DNA of 7,714 nucleotides from JAGXQV01 sp964505475 (GCA_964505475.1 CAZDIJ010000104.1:1-7714); one strand, 5' to 3'. Shown: positions 1 through 6,757, counted from the first letter of the stretch. Notes: generated from the letters alone by a model not told the origin. Translations and numbers: made by a program.

Positions 1-874
1 CGATCTGCACCAGTTCCACCTTCTCGAACTGGTGCTGGCGGATCATGCCGCGCGTATCCCGGCCGTAGGAGCCGGCCTCGGAACGGAAGCAGGGGGTGTG
101 GGCGACGAACTTGAGCGGCAGGTCTTCCAGCGCCACGATCTCGTCGCGCACGATGTTGGTCACCGGCACTTCGGCGGTGGGGATCAGGTAGAGCTTCTCG
201 GCATCGCTGCGCGGCACGCTGAACAGGTCGGCCTCGAATTTCGGCAATTGTCCGGTGCCGCGCATCGAATCGGCGTTGACCAGGTAGGGCACGTAGACCT
301 CGGTGTAGCCGTGCTCGCCGGTGTGGATATCGAGCATGAACTGGGTCAGCGCCCGGTGCAGGCGGGCGAGCTGCCCCTTGAGCAGGGTGAAGCGCGCCCC
401 GCTGATCTTGGTGGCGGTGGCGAAATCGAGCAGCTTCAGGCCCTCGCCGACATCGACGTGGTCCTTCACCGCGAAATCGAAAGTGCGCGGCGTGCCGATA
501 CGGCGCAACTCGACGTTGTCGGCCTCGGATTTGCCCACCGGCGTGGATTCGTGCGGCACGTTGGGGATGCCCGACAGCAAATCCTGCAACTTCCCCTGGA
601 TTTCCTCCAGCCGGGTTTCGCCGGCCTTCAACTCGTCGCCGAGCGTGGCCACCTCCGCCATGATCGCGGCGACATCCTCGCCCTTGGCCTTGGCGATGCC
701 GATCTGCTTGGAAGTGGCGTTGCGCTTGGCCTGCAATTCCTGGGTGCGGGTCTGTACGGCCTTGCGCTCGTTCTCCAGCTCCTGAAAAGCCGCAGTATCC
801 AGGTCGAAACCGCGCGTCGCCAGGCGCGCCGCCGCGCCTTCCAGGTCATTGCGTAACAATTGAATGTCGAGCAT
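1..874 (-). CDS. serS: Seryl-tRNA synthetase, N-terminal 291 residues (runs off left edge)
   Basis: Cytoplasmic class II aminoacyl-tRNA synthetase that charges tRNA-Ser (and tRNA-Sec where present) with serine. Read on the minus strand from the ATG at 874-872, the protein opens MLDIQLLRNDLEG, a typical SerRS start. A charged helical stretch at about residues 28-100 corresponds to the tRNA-binding coiled-coil arm. The serine-site TAE triplet is at residues 233-235, and class II motif 2 is at about 262-285 (CFRSEAG, then a GRDTRGM loop, then QHQFEKVE). The frame is open to the window edge; SerRS is usually about 430 residues, so motif 3 lies outside. A GGAG ribosome binding site (complement 880-883) sits five bases before the ATG and supports this start. 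It is divergent from the ars operon and is the housekeeping flank on this side. Identification is very secure. Confidence 0.97.
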   Translation of the reverse strand, partial: MLDIQLLRNDLEGAAARLATRGFDLDTAAFQELENERKAVQTRTQELQAKRNATSKQIGIAKAKGEDVAAIMAEVATLGDELKAGETRLEEIQGKLQDLLSGIPNVPHESTPVGKSEADNVELRRIGTPRTFDFAVKDHVDVGEGLKLLDFATATKISGARFTLLKGQLARLHRALTQFMLDIHTGEHGYTEVYVPYLVNADSMRGTGQLPKFEADLFSVPRSDAEKLYLIPTAEVPVTNIVRDEIVALEDLPLKFVAHTPCFRSEAGSYGRDTRGMIRQHQFEKVELVQI

Positions 875-879
875 GAAAA

Positions 880-883
880 CTCC
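880..883 (-). promoter_or_regulatory. Ribosome binding site of serS
   Basis: GGAG on the minus strand, five bases upstream of the serS ATG, fixes the start codon. I see no convincing serS promoter in the 186-base divergent region. A TAAAAT on the minus strand (complement 918-923) could be a -10 box, but no good -35 box lies at the right distance. Confidence 0.75.
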
Positions 884-1024
884 AAGTGGTTAAATTGAAC
901 AATCGGGCAATAAAGGGATTTTACAGGCAGACTCGGTTTGACCGCCATGCCCGCGAGTTTTTTGACGAAACTGCGAAAGTGTTTCGCCGGCCAGGGTAAA
1001 TTGCAATTCTGGGGCGCATCCCTC

Positions 1025-1053
1025 TTGGTAATATTCGATATGTCGAATATAAT
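1025..1053 (+). promoter_or_regulatory. Promoter of the ars operon
   Basis: A sigma-70-type promoter with TTGGTA as -35 (1025-1030, 4 of 6 to TTGACA), a 17-base spacer, and a perfect TATAAT as -10 (1048-1053). The expected start of transcription is 6-8 bases after the -10 box, about 1059-1061, which coincides with the arsR ATG at 1061. The ArsR-type palindrome fills the spacer and overlaps the -10 box, so repressor binding would block RNA polymerase directly. This geometry is visible in the sequence; activity is inferred. Confidence 0.85.
1031..1050 (+). promoter_or_regulatory. ArsR operator (palindrome)
   Basis: ATATTCGA and TCGAATAT form perfect 8-base arms around a 4-base centre, giving 18 of 20 palindromic positions. 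ArsR/SmtB repressors bind AT-rich dyads of this kind as dimers and let go when As(III) binds. It sits between the -35 and -10 boxes immediately before arsR, the expected autoregulatory position. A diverged copy occurs at 1414-1429. Confidence 0.85.
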
Positions 1054-1060
1054 TGGCTGC

Positions 1061-1396
1061 ATGTTAGAAACCCAAGCCCTATTCGATGTCCTTTCCGACG
1101 AAATTCGCCGGCGTATTCTCTGTCTGCTGCTCAAGGAAGGCGAGTTGTGCGTGTGCGAGTTGTTTCAGGCGCTCGATCTGCCGCAGCCCAAGGTGTCGCG
1201 CCATCTCGGGGTGATGCGCGATGCCGGGGTTCTGTCGGTGCGGCGCGAGGGGACTTGGGTGTATTACCGGTTGGATGCGCAATTGCCGCTGTGGGCCTAC
1301 AAGGTGCTTGAGAGCATGGCGCAAGGGGCTTCTTTCGCGGAGGACGCGCAGCGCCTGGAGGTCATGACCAATCGTCCGGCGCGCTGCGGCATCTGA
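1061..1396 (+). CDS. arsR: ArsR-family arsenite-responsive transcriptional repressor
   Basis: A 111-residue winged-helix repressor of the ArsR/SmtB family that shuts its own operon and is released by trivalent arsenic or antimony. The helix-turn-helix lies around residues 36-55 (LDLPQPKVSRHLGVMRDAG), followed by the beta-wing VRREGTWVYYRL. The metalloid motif ELCVCEL gives C30 and C32; the third Cys found three residues later in the E. coli R773-type repressor (ELCVCDLC) is Phe here (F35), so sensing relies on the CxC pair, perhaps with another Cys. The frame is open upstream to an ATG at 938, but the promoter and operator at 1025-1053 lie inside that extension, and family proteins begin near M1 here, so 1061 is the start. 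No Shine-Dalgarno precedes it, consistent with a leaderless transcript. It is first of seven co-oriented ars genes; 91 bases separate it from arsC. Confidence 0.95.
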   Translation: MLETQALFDVLSDEIRRRILCLLLKEGELCVCELFQALDLPQPKVSRHLGVMRDAGVLSVRREGTWVYYRLDAQLPLWAYKVLESMAQGASFAEDAQRLEVMTNRPARCGI

Positions 1397-1413
1397 TTTT
1401 TTTATCCTTGTTT

Positions 1414-1429
1414 ATTCGATTTGTCATAT
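1414..1429 (+). promoter_or_regulatory. Probable second ArsR operator, with possible internal promoter
   Basis: Between arsR and arsC1, these 16 bases match 13 of 16 positions of the main operator (ATTCGAT, one mismatch, TGTC, then a degenerate right arm). A weak promoter can be drawn around it: TTGTTT at 1408-1413 as -35 and either TATATG (1429-1434) or TATGTA (1431-1436) as -10. The operator resemblance is seen directly; repressor binding and internal promoter activity are inferred. Confidence 0.55.
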
Positions 1430-1487
1430 ATATGTAACAACGGATTGATAGGGTGGCGGCACAACCATTTTTCGGGAAACTACGGCA

Positions 1488-1997
1488 ATGAGCGACAAAT
1501 CCTACAACGTCCTGTTTCTTTGTACCGGCAATTCGGCGCGCTCCATCCTCGCCGAGGCGCTGCTCAATCATCTCGGCAAGGGGCGTTTCCGCGCCTATAG
1601 CGCCGGTAGCCACCCGGCGGGGGCGGTCAATCCGTTCGCGCTCGAACTGCTGCACAAGACCAAGCTGCCCATTGCCGGTTTGCGCAGCAAGTCGTGGGAA
1701 GAATTCTCCGCGCCCGGCGCGCCGCATTTCGATTTCGTTTTCACGGTTTGCGACAACGCAGCCGGCGAGGCATGCCCGGCCTGGCCCGGCCAGCCGATGA
1801 CCGCCCATTGGGGCATCGAGGACCCGGTGGCCGCGGAGGGCAGTGATGAAGACAAGCGCAGGGCGTTTTCGCTGGCATTGGAACAGCTTAACCGGCGTCT
1901 TTCCATCTTCGTCAGCTTGCCGGTGGATAAGCTCGACAAGCTGACCTTGAAGGGCAAGCTCGACGACATCGGCCGCTTGCGCGAGCAGGGGCAGTAA
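1488..1997 (+). CDS. arsC: Arsenate reductase, low-molecular-weight tyrosine phosphatase fold (first copy)
   Basis: A 169-residue cytoplasmic arsenate reductase that turns As(V) into As(III) for export. The N-terminal P-loop CTGNSARS gives nucleophile C12 and R18 (C-X5-R), as in LMW-PTPase-derived ArsC. TVCDNA with C88, followed by C96, supplies the two candidate resolving cysteines, spaced eight residues rather than the seven of the classical thioredoxin-linked enzyme. EDP at 111-113 provides the general-acid Asp. After about residue 120 it has a charged C-terminal extension, making it about 35 residues longer than the second copy at 4637-5041. The start is supported by a modest GGGAA (1474-1478) nine bases before the ATG. 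The stop is two bases before the ACR3 start. Reductant (thioredoxin or glutaredoxin) cannot be fixed from sequence. Confidence 0.94.
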   Translation: MSDKSYNVLFLCTGNSARSILAEALLNHLGKGRFRAYSAGSHPAGAVNPFALELLHKTKLPIAGLRSKSWEEFSAPGAPHFDFVFTVCDNAAGEACPAWPGQPMTAHWGIEDPVAAEGSDEDKRRAFSLALEQLNRRLSIFVSLPVDKLDKLTLKGKLDDIGRLREQGQ

Positions 1998-1999
1998 CC

Positions 2000-3079
2000 A
2001 TGAGCGCGCAATGCGAGGCGGCGGGCAAAGCGGCGGAAGGCGCGGCGATGGGGCTTTTCGAGCGCTATCTGACGGTCTGGGTGTTTCTCTGCATCGTCGC
2101 CGGAGTGGCGCTCGGCCAGGCATTTCCCGCGCTGTTCCAGTCGGTCGGAAAATTGGAAGTGGCGCGCGTCAACCTGCCGGTGGGGCTGCTGATCTGGGTG
2201 ATGATTATCCCGATGCTGCTGAAAGTCGATTTCCGCGCCTTGCATCAGGTCAAGGAACATTGGCGCGGCATCGGCGTGACGCTGTTCATCAACTGGGCGG
2301 TCAAGCCGTTTTCCATGGCCTTGCTGGGGTGGCTGTTCGTACGCGGCATTTTTGCGCCTTACCTGCCGGCTGAGCAGATCGACAGCTACATCGCCGGGCT
2401 GATCCTGCTCGCCGCCGCGCCCTGCACCGCGATGGTGTTCGTGTGGAGCAATTTGAGCAGGGGCGAGCCGCATTTCACCCTCAGCCAGGTGGCGCTCAAC
2501 GACACCATCATGATTTTCGCCTTCGCGCCGCTGGTCGGGCTGCTGCTGGGGTTGTCGGCGATTTCCGTGCCGTGGGATACGCTGTTCCTCTCAGTGCTGC
2601 TGTACATCGTCATCCCGGTGGCGCTGGCTCAAGGCTGGCGCGCTTATTTGCTGGGGCGCGGCGAGGAGGCGTTCGCGCGCACTCTTAAGCGCCTCCACCC
2701 ATTCGGGCTTTCCGCGCTGCTGGCGACGCTGGTGTTGCTGTTCGCTTTCCAGGGCGAGGCGATTCTCAAGCAGCCCTTGGTGATCCTGATGCTGGCGGTG
2801 CCGATTCTGATCCAGGTGTATTTCAATTCCGGCCTGGCCTATCTGCTCAACCGCCGTTTCGGCGTGGCGCATTGCGTGGCCGGCCCGTCGGCGCTGATCG
2901 GGGCGAGCAATTTTTTCGAGCTGGCGGTGGCTGCGGCGATCAGTCTGTTCGGTTTTGAATCGGGCGCGGCGCTGGCGACGGTGGTGGGCGTGCTGATCGA
3001 AGTGCCGGTGATGCTGTCGGTGGTGAAGATCGTCAATGCCAGCAAGGGCTGGTACGAAGCGGGGGTAAAAGGTGTTTGA
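2000..3079 (+). CDS. acr3: ACR3-family arsenite efflux permease
   Basis: Inner-membrane carrier that exports arsenite (and in some members antimonite) using the proton motive force; often labelled arsB in ars operons although unrelated to ArsB. About ten hydrophobic segments can be seen. Family signatures include LPVGLLIWVMIIPML (residues 59-73), the APCTAMVFVWS segment with the conserved translocation Cys at C142, LNDTIMI, and GPSALIGASNFFELA with the conserved Glu at E307. Length (359) is normal. Two starts are possible: ATG 2000, with AGGGG at 1987-1991, or ATG 2048 (MGLFERYL, where most ACR3 proteins begin), with GGAAGG at 2035-2040. The extra 16 residues are Ala-rich and polar, so 2048 may be the true start. 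It follows arsC by two bases and overlaps the next permease by eight. Confidence 0.95.
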   Translation: MSAQCEAAGKAAEGAAMGLFERYLTVWVFLCIVAGVALGQAFPALFQSVGKLEVARVNLPVGLLIWVMIIPMLLKVDFRALHQVKEHWRGIGVTLFINWAVKPFSMALLGWLFVRGIFAPYLPAEQIDSYIAGLILLAAAPCTAMVFVWSNLSRGEPHFTLSQVALNDTIMIFAFAPLVGLLLGLSAISVPWDTLFLSVLLYIVIPVALAQGWRAYLLGRGEEAFARTLKRLHPFGLSALLATLVLLFAFQGEAILKQPLVILMLAVPILIQVYFNSGLAYLLNRRFGVAHCVAGPSALIGASNFFELAVAAAISLFGFESGAALATVVGVLIEVPVMLSVVKIVNASKGWYEAGVKGV

Positions 3080-4031
3080 AGCCCTGGCTGATTGGCTGAT
3101 TTACGATCAAGCCGGGCTGCAAGGCACGCCGCACGGCGACGCCTTGCATTTCTTCGTCATGGACGTGACCAAGATAATGTTTCTACTGACCCTGGTGATC
3201 TACCTGATGGGACTGCTGCGCGCGCTGCTCAAGCCGGAAAAGGTGCGCGAATTCATCCGCAACCGCGGCAACCTCTCCAGCCGTTTCATGGCGGTGGGGC
3301 TGGGGGCGGTGACGCCGTTCTGCTCCTGTTCGTCGGTGCCGTTGTTCATCGGCTTCGTCGAGGCCGGGATACCTTTGGGCGTGACGCTGTCGTTCCTCAT
3401 CGCCAGCCCGATGGTCAACGAGGTGGCGGTGGTGGTGCTGGCCTCAGTGATCGGCTGGCAAATGACCGTCATTTACGTCGTCACCGGCCTGACCGTGGCG
3501 CTGCTCGGCGGCTTCGTGCTGGAACGCTTCAAGCCGGAACGCTGGGTGGAGGAATACGTGTGGAAAATCCACATGGGCAAGGTCAAGAGCGTCGCCGAGG
3601 ATAATTCGCTCAAGGCGCGCCATGCCTACGCCGTGAGCCAGGTGCGCGAAATCGTCGGGCGCATCTGGAAATTCGTGCTGATCGGTGTCGGCGTGGGTTC
3701 GCTGATGCACGGTTATGTGCCCAAGGAACTGATCGTCGGCATCGCCGGAGATGGCGGCCTGCTGTCGGTGATCGGCGCGGTGCTGATCGGCATCCCGCTG
3801 TATTCCGACGCGGTGGGCATCATCCCGGTGGCCGAGGTGCTGCTTGCCAAAGGCGTGCCGCTGGGCACGGTGCTGGCCTTCATGATGGCGGTAGTGGCGC
3901 TCTCCGCGCCGGAAATGCTGATCTTGCGCAAGGTGGTGAAATGGCCGCTGCTCGGGGTGTTCGCCGGTTATCTGGTGCTCGCCTTCGTGGGCGTGGGCGT
4001 GTTGTTCAATTCTTTGAGGGGATATTTATGA
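3072..4031 (+). CDS. Permease of the ArsP/DUF318 family
   Basis: A 319-residue polytopic membrane protein with about eight hydrophobic segments, resembling the predicted-permease family that includes ArsP, an exporter of trivalent methylated and aromatic arsenicals. The hallmark is TPFCSCSSVPLFIG at residues 81-94, with C84 and C86 in the membrane and GIPLGVT after it. A related block in the second half (IGIPLYSDAVG at 239-249, GVPLGTVLAF at 261-270) suggests two related halves. A charged cytoplasmic loop lies at about 151-198. It begins with GTG at 3072, inside the end of acr3 (8-base overlap, GGGGG at 3061-3065 upstream), which implies translational coupling. Its stop overlaps the next ATG by four bases. 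I assign the family with confidence, but not the substrate; no arsM methyltransferase or arsI lyase is in the window to argue for organoarsenicals. Confidence 0.85.
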   Translation: MFEALADWLIYDQAGLQGTPHGDALHFFVMDVTKIMFLLTLVIYLMGLLRALLKPEKVREFIRNRGNLSSRFMAVGLGAVTPFCSCSSVPLFIGFVEAGIPLGVTLSFLIASPMVNEVAVVVLASVIGWQMTVIYVVTGLTVALLGGFVLERFKPERWVEEYVWKIHMGKVKSVAEDNSLKARHAYAVSQVREIVGRIWKFVLIGVGVGSLMHGYVPKELIVGIAGDGGLLSVIGAVLIGIPLYSDAVGIIPVAEVLLAKGVPLGTVLAFMMAVVALSAPEMLILRKVVKWPLLGVFAGYLVLAFVGVGVLFNSLRGYL

Positions 4032-4330
4032 GCGCTGAACTGCATCCTTCCATCGTCGCGCTGGTGTCGCTCGCCGCCAACATTGCGGCCAACCATCCCA
4101 AACAAGGGCTGTGCCAACTGGACAGGCTCAAGCAATACGGCGTGGCGTCCGAGCAGATCGACGCGGTGATCGAGATCGCCCGCCATATCCGCGATGAGGC
4201 GGGGCAAAGCCTGGATTCGAGCTTCGACGAGGCGCGCGGGCAGGAAAGCGCCAAGGCGAAGTTGTTGGACATTCCCGTTGCCGGTGCGCTCTGTTGCACT
4301 CCGACGCCGGGCGGGCAGGCCTGTTGTTGA
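4028..4330 (+). CDS. Small Cys-tailed protein, possibly a degenerate AhpD/CMD-like domain
   Basis: A 100-residue soluble protein I cannot name with certainty. Residues 10-58 (VSLAANIAANHPKQGLCQL, then YGVASEQIDAVIEIARHIRDEA) follow the helical pattern of AhpD-like/carboxymuconolactone decarboxylase domains found in some ars operons, but the redox CxxC expected after IAAN is replaced by HPKQGLC, leaving one Cys (C29). A linker leads to a C-terminal tail ending ALCCTPTPGGQACC, so C89, C90, C99 and C100 make two vicinal pairs suited to binding thiophilic As(III) or a metal. The start is set by GAGGGGA at 4016-4022, five bases before the ATG, and by the ATGA overlap with the permease stop; the frame is open further upstream but inside the permease gene. 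Position between a permease and a thioredoxin-like gene suggests a metalloid carrier or redox partner. Fold resemblance is from memory of family patterns, unverified. Confidence 0.75.
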   Translation: MSAELHPSIVALVSLAANIAANHPKQGLCQLDRLKQYGVASEQIDAVIEIARHIRDEAGQSLDSSFDEARGQESAKAKLLDIPVAGALCCTPTPGGQACC

Positions 4331-4345
4331 ACATGGAGAAATGAA

Positions 4346-4624
4346 ATGAGAGAAATAAAAGTATTGGGTTCCGGCTGCGCCAATTGCAACAACACGGTCA
4401 AGCTGATCGAGGAAACCGCCAGGGAGGCGGGCGAGACGATAAATCTGGAGAAAGTCACCGACATGGCGGCAATCCTGGGCTATGGCGTGATGTCCACCCC
4501 CGGCGTAATGGTGGATGGCTGGCTGGTGCACAGCGGCAGCGTGCCGACCAGGGTGCAGGTGCAAATGTGGCTCGCCGCCAGTGCCGACAGCTGCGGCTGC
4601 GGCGATGAAGGTCATTGTGGCTGA
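4346..4624 (+). CDS. Small thioredoxin-like redox-active disulfide protein
   Basis: A 92-residue cytoplasmic thioredoxin-fold protein of the short glutaredoxin-like type often encoded beside ArsP-type permeases. It begins with a beta strand (IKVLGSG) leading to the redox motif CANC at residues 11-14 (C11, C14), then a long helix, and the cis-Pro loop STPGVMVDG at about 50-58. It then departs from the family with a Cys-rich tail, DSCGCGDEGHCG, carrying C83, C85 and C91 plus H90. GGAGA at 4335-4339, six bases before the ATG, sets the start. Gaps are 15 bases to the upstream gene and 9-12 to the downstream arsC. Likely job: passing electrons to the neighbouring ArsC or keeping arsenic-binding thiols of the permease or Cys-tailed protein reduced; this is inference. 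The tail may bind metal or metalloid. Confidence 0.85.
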   Translation: MREIKVLGSGCANCNNTVKLIEETAREAGETINLEKVTDMAAILGYGVMSTPGVMVDGWLVHSGSVPTRVQVQMWLAASADSCGCGDEGHCG

Positions 4625-4636
4625 AAGGGAAAAATG

Positions 4637-5041
<405 letters not shown>

Positions 5042-5052
5042 AGTCATTGAAC

Positions 5053-5068
5053 CGCAAAGGCGCAAAGG
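5053..5068. repeat. Tandem 8-base repeat CGCAAAGG x2
   Basis: Two head-to-tail copies of CGCAAAGG lie just after the arsC stop, preceded by TTGAAC. Similar intergenic strings built from CGCAAAG units recur in many proteobacterial genomes, so this may be a fragment of a dispersed repeat. Only the two copies are visible here. Confidence 0.5.
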
Positions 5069-5082
5069 ACTGCCTGGGGTAA

Positions 5083-5169
5083 TATTGCCGTATCGGCATC
5101 GTGCTGACGGCGCCGGTATTGCTTGTGACGCTGTTCGGCTTGGCGGGGTGGCTGGCGCCGCTGGGATGA
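5083..5169 (+). pseudogene. Remnant resembling the C-terminal end of an ArsB-type arsenite antiporter
   Basis: After an in-frame stop at 5080-5082 there are 28 sense codons and then TGA (5167-5169). The peptide is strongly hydrophobic, with RIGIVLTAPVLLVTLFGLAG at its core, and no start codon or ribosome binding site of its own. It resembles the last transmembrane segment of ArsB (12-TM) pumps, whose C-termini commonly show a (L/V)R(L/V)G..LTPPVLL pattern; I recall this from the family and could not check it. Its place directly behind an arsC, where arsB often sits, supports a lost arsB gene whose function is now covered by ACR3. It ends nine bases before the mltF stop. Chance hydrophobic reading of GC-rich DNA is the alternative. 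Confidence 0.45.
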
Positions 5170-5178
5170 AAACAGAAC

Positions 5179-6558
5179 CTAGCGTTTTCCGGCCAGGCTG
5201 GCTGAAAGCACCGGCTTATAGGGTGCCTCGAACTTGGCCAGAATATCGTAATAGGTGCGGGTGTTTTCCGTGAAGATGACCGCCTCGCCGCCGCGCGCGT
5301 AGCCGTGTTTGGCGTTCTTGGCGTAAGCCGGCTTGCTCAGGAGCGGGAGGGTTTTTTTCAGATCGGTCCAGGAATCGGGGTTGAGTTTGAGTTGTTGCGC
5401 CAACACGCGGGCATCTTCCAGATGCCCCCTGCCGGTATTGTAGGCGGCCAACGCCATCCAGGAGCGGTCAGGTTCCTCGATGCGGGGCGGCAGCGAATCC
5501 TTCAGGCCTTGATAATAGCGTGCTCCGGCTGGAATGCTTTCCTTGGGATCGAGCCGGTTGGAAACCCCCAGGGAGTCGGCGGTGTCGGAGGTCAGCATCA
5601 TCAGTCCGCGAACACCAGTCGGCGAGGTCGCCAGAGGATCCCAGTGCGACTCTTGATAACCCAGCGCCGCCAGCAGGCGCCAGTCTATATCGGTAATTTC
5701 CTGCGCATGCTGGAATAGTTTGCGAAATTCCGGCAGGGTGGTCTTCCTTCTTTCCAGGAAGGTGGACACGTCCGCCGTATCCAGGCGCTCCAGGTGGCCA
5801 TAGTAGCGATCCAGCAGGCGGCGCAAGGTGCCGTCCTTCTGGATGCGGGCAAAAAACTCCTTGGCCTTGTCATACAATTCCGCCTCGACATCCAACGGAA
5901 AAGCCCAGGCCAGTTGTTCCTCGGGGCCAATATTGAACGCCACGCCGAGATTGGGGTGGAAATTCTGGGCGACCGCGATCACATGTGAATCCGCGACCAC
6001 GCAATCGACTGAGCCGGCCGCGACCTTGCCGAGCAGCTCCTCGCTTTCCTGCTGGAACTTTTCTTCCCATGACAGCCGCGGATATTGCCGCTTGAGAACT
6101 TTAAGGCGCTCCACGTAGCTGCTGCCGGCCACCACTTCGATGCGCCGGCCGAGCAAATCCTTGACCCCCTTGGGCGGCAAGGCGAACGTGTTGTAGGCCA
6201 CCTGTTGCCGGACAGTCTGATAGGACGGTCCGAAGCGTACCTTCTTTCCCCGCTCCTCGGTAATCGTCAGCCCGGCGGCGGCAATGTGTCCATGTTTCTT
6301 CTGCAACATGGGCAAAATCTGGTTGAACTCCGGCGCCGTCACGAACCTCGCCGTCACTCCCAACTCCTTGGCGAACAGGCTGACGAGATCATATTCGATC
6401 CCGGCGAAATTGCCCTGCGCATCCTCGTAATAAGCGGTCGGGCCGTTTCGGGTAATCACCACCAGTTCGCCGCTCTCGCGGTACGGCGGAACCGATCGGC
6501 TCACCATCTCGCAAGCACTCAGGAACAATGCGAAAAGAATAAAAAGGGACGCGCGCAT
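5179..6558 (-). CDS. mltF: Membrane-bound lytic murein transglycosylase F
   Basis: A periplasmic, probably outer-membrane-anchored enzyme that cleaves the MurNAc-GlcNAc bond of peptidoglycan to give 1,6-anhydro ends. Starting at ATG 6558-6556 the product has 459 residues and opens with a lipoprotein signal (MRASLFILFALFLSAC), with lipobox LSAC giving C16 and Glu next to it, compatible with outer-membrane sorting. Residues about 30-255 form a family-3 solute-binding-like domain (GELVVITRNGPTAYY, GIEYDLVSLFA). About 285-435 form the SLT/lysozyme-like domain, with catalytic Glu E303 in GYQESHWDP, then TSPTGVRGLMMLT and AYNTGRGH. The frame extends to a GTG at 6648, but that adds 30 polar residues in front of the signal, so the inner ATG is preferred although no strong Shine-Dalgarno is seen. 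It is convergent with the ars operon, and the IS lies 199 bases upstream of the start. Confidence 0.93.
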   Translation of the reverse strand: MRASLFILFALFLSACEMVSRSVPPYRESGELVVITRNGPTAYYEDAQGNFAGIEYDLVSLFAKELGVTARFVTAPEFNQILPMLQKKHGHIAAAGLTITEERGKKVRFGPSYQTVRQQVAYNTFALPPKGVKDLLGRRIEVVAGSSYVERLKVLKRQYPRLSWEEKFQQESEELLGKVAAGSVDCVVADSHVIAVAQNFHPNLGVAFNIGPEEQLAWAFPLDVEAELYDKAKEFFARIQKDGTLRRLLDRYYGHLERLDTADVSTFLERRKTTLPEFRKLFQHAQEITDIDWRLLAALGYQESHWDPLATSPTGVRGLMMLTSDTADSLGVSNRLDPKESIPAGARYYQGLKDSLPPRIEEPDRSWMALAAYNTGRGHLEDARVLAQQLKLNPDSWTDLKKTLPLLSKPAYAKNAKHGYARGGEAVIFTENTRTYYDILAKFEAPYKPVLSASLAGKR

Positions 6559-6757
6559 GGCGGTATAGTTTGGCCATCTTTGGCGAAGTTGTCCATGAGA
6601 GGCTTGACGGGCATGCGGGGGATGGCTCCTGAACGGCCGGATCAGCACTCAACACGGGAAAAAACTGGTAGCATGAAATCCGCTCGTTGAAAGATGAAAA
6701 AACGAGGGAACCTCAGATTTTCAATGATTCCCCGATTCAGGGATGGAAGGCTGATTA
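6559..6757. other. Intergenic region upstream of mltF, left of the IS
   Basis: No gene is supported here. It must hold any mltF promoter; a TATACC (complement 6562-6567) is a possible -10 box but has no convincing -35 partner. A small 6-base dyad, CTCGTT at 6683-6688 with AACGAG at 6701-6706, has a 12-base loop and no T-run, so it is not a clear terminator. Confidence 0.4.

Noticed and set aside
32..856. Long plus-strand open frame of 274 codons at the left end
   Set aside because: It is the antisense of serS; the minus-strand frame gives an unmistakable SerRS with motif 2, while this one is a GC-driven shadow.
966..986. Small dyad CGAAAC/GTTTCG between serS and arsR
   Set aside because: Only six pairs with a nine-base loop and no T-run or promoter relation; expected by chance.
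938..1060. N-terminal 41-codon extension of arsR from an ATG at 938
   Set aside because: It would contain the promoter and operator, and ArsR family proteins start near the 1061 ATG.
628..1134. Minus-strand open frame of 168 codons across serS start and the arsR promoter
   Set aside because: Out of frame with serS, crosses the divergent promoter region, and has Arg/Ser-rich low-information sequence.
1397..1403. T7 run right after the arsR stop, as a possible terminator
   Set aside because: No stable hairpin precedes it (only a three-base CCG/CGG stem), and the operon continues.
1362..2473. Two overlapping minus-strand open frames (253 and 292 codons) opposite arsC and acr3
   Set aside because: Shadows of the two clear plus-strand genes; no recognisable domain or ribosome binding site.
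4333..4349. Tiny open frames starting at ATG 4333 and ATG 4341 before the thioredoxin-like gene
   Set aside because: They encode two or three residues, and the GGAGA site is properly spaced for the ATG at 4346.
6559..6648. 30-residue N-terminal extension of MltF from a GTG at 6648
   Set aside because: It would bury the lipoprotein signal peptide behind a polar Arg/His-rich segment; the inner ATG at 6558 gives a proper signal and lipobox.
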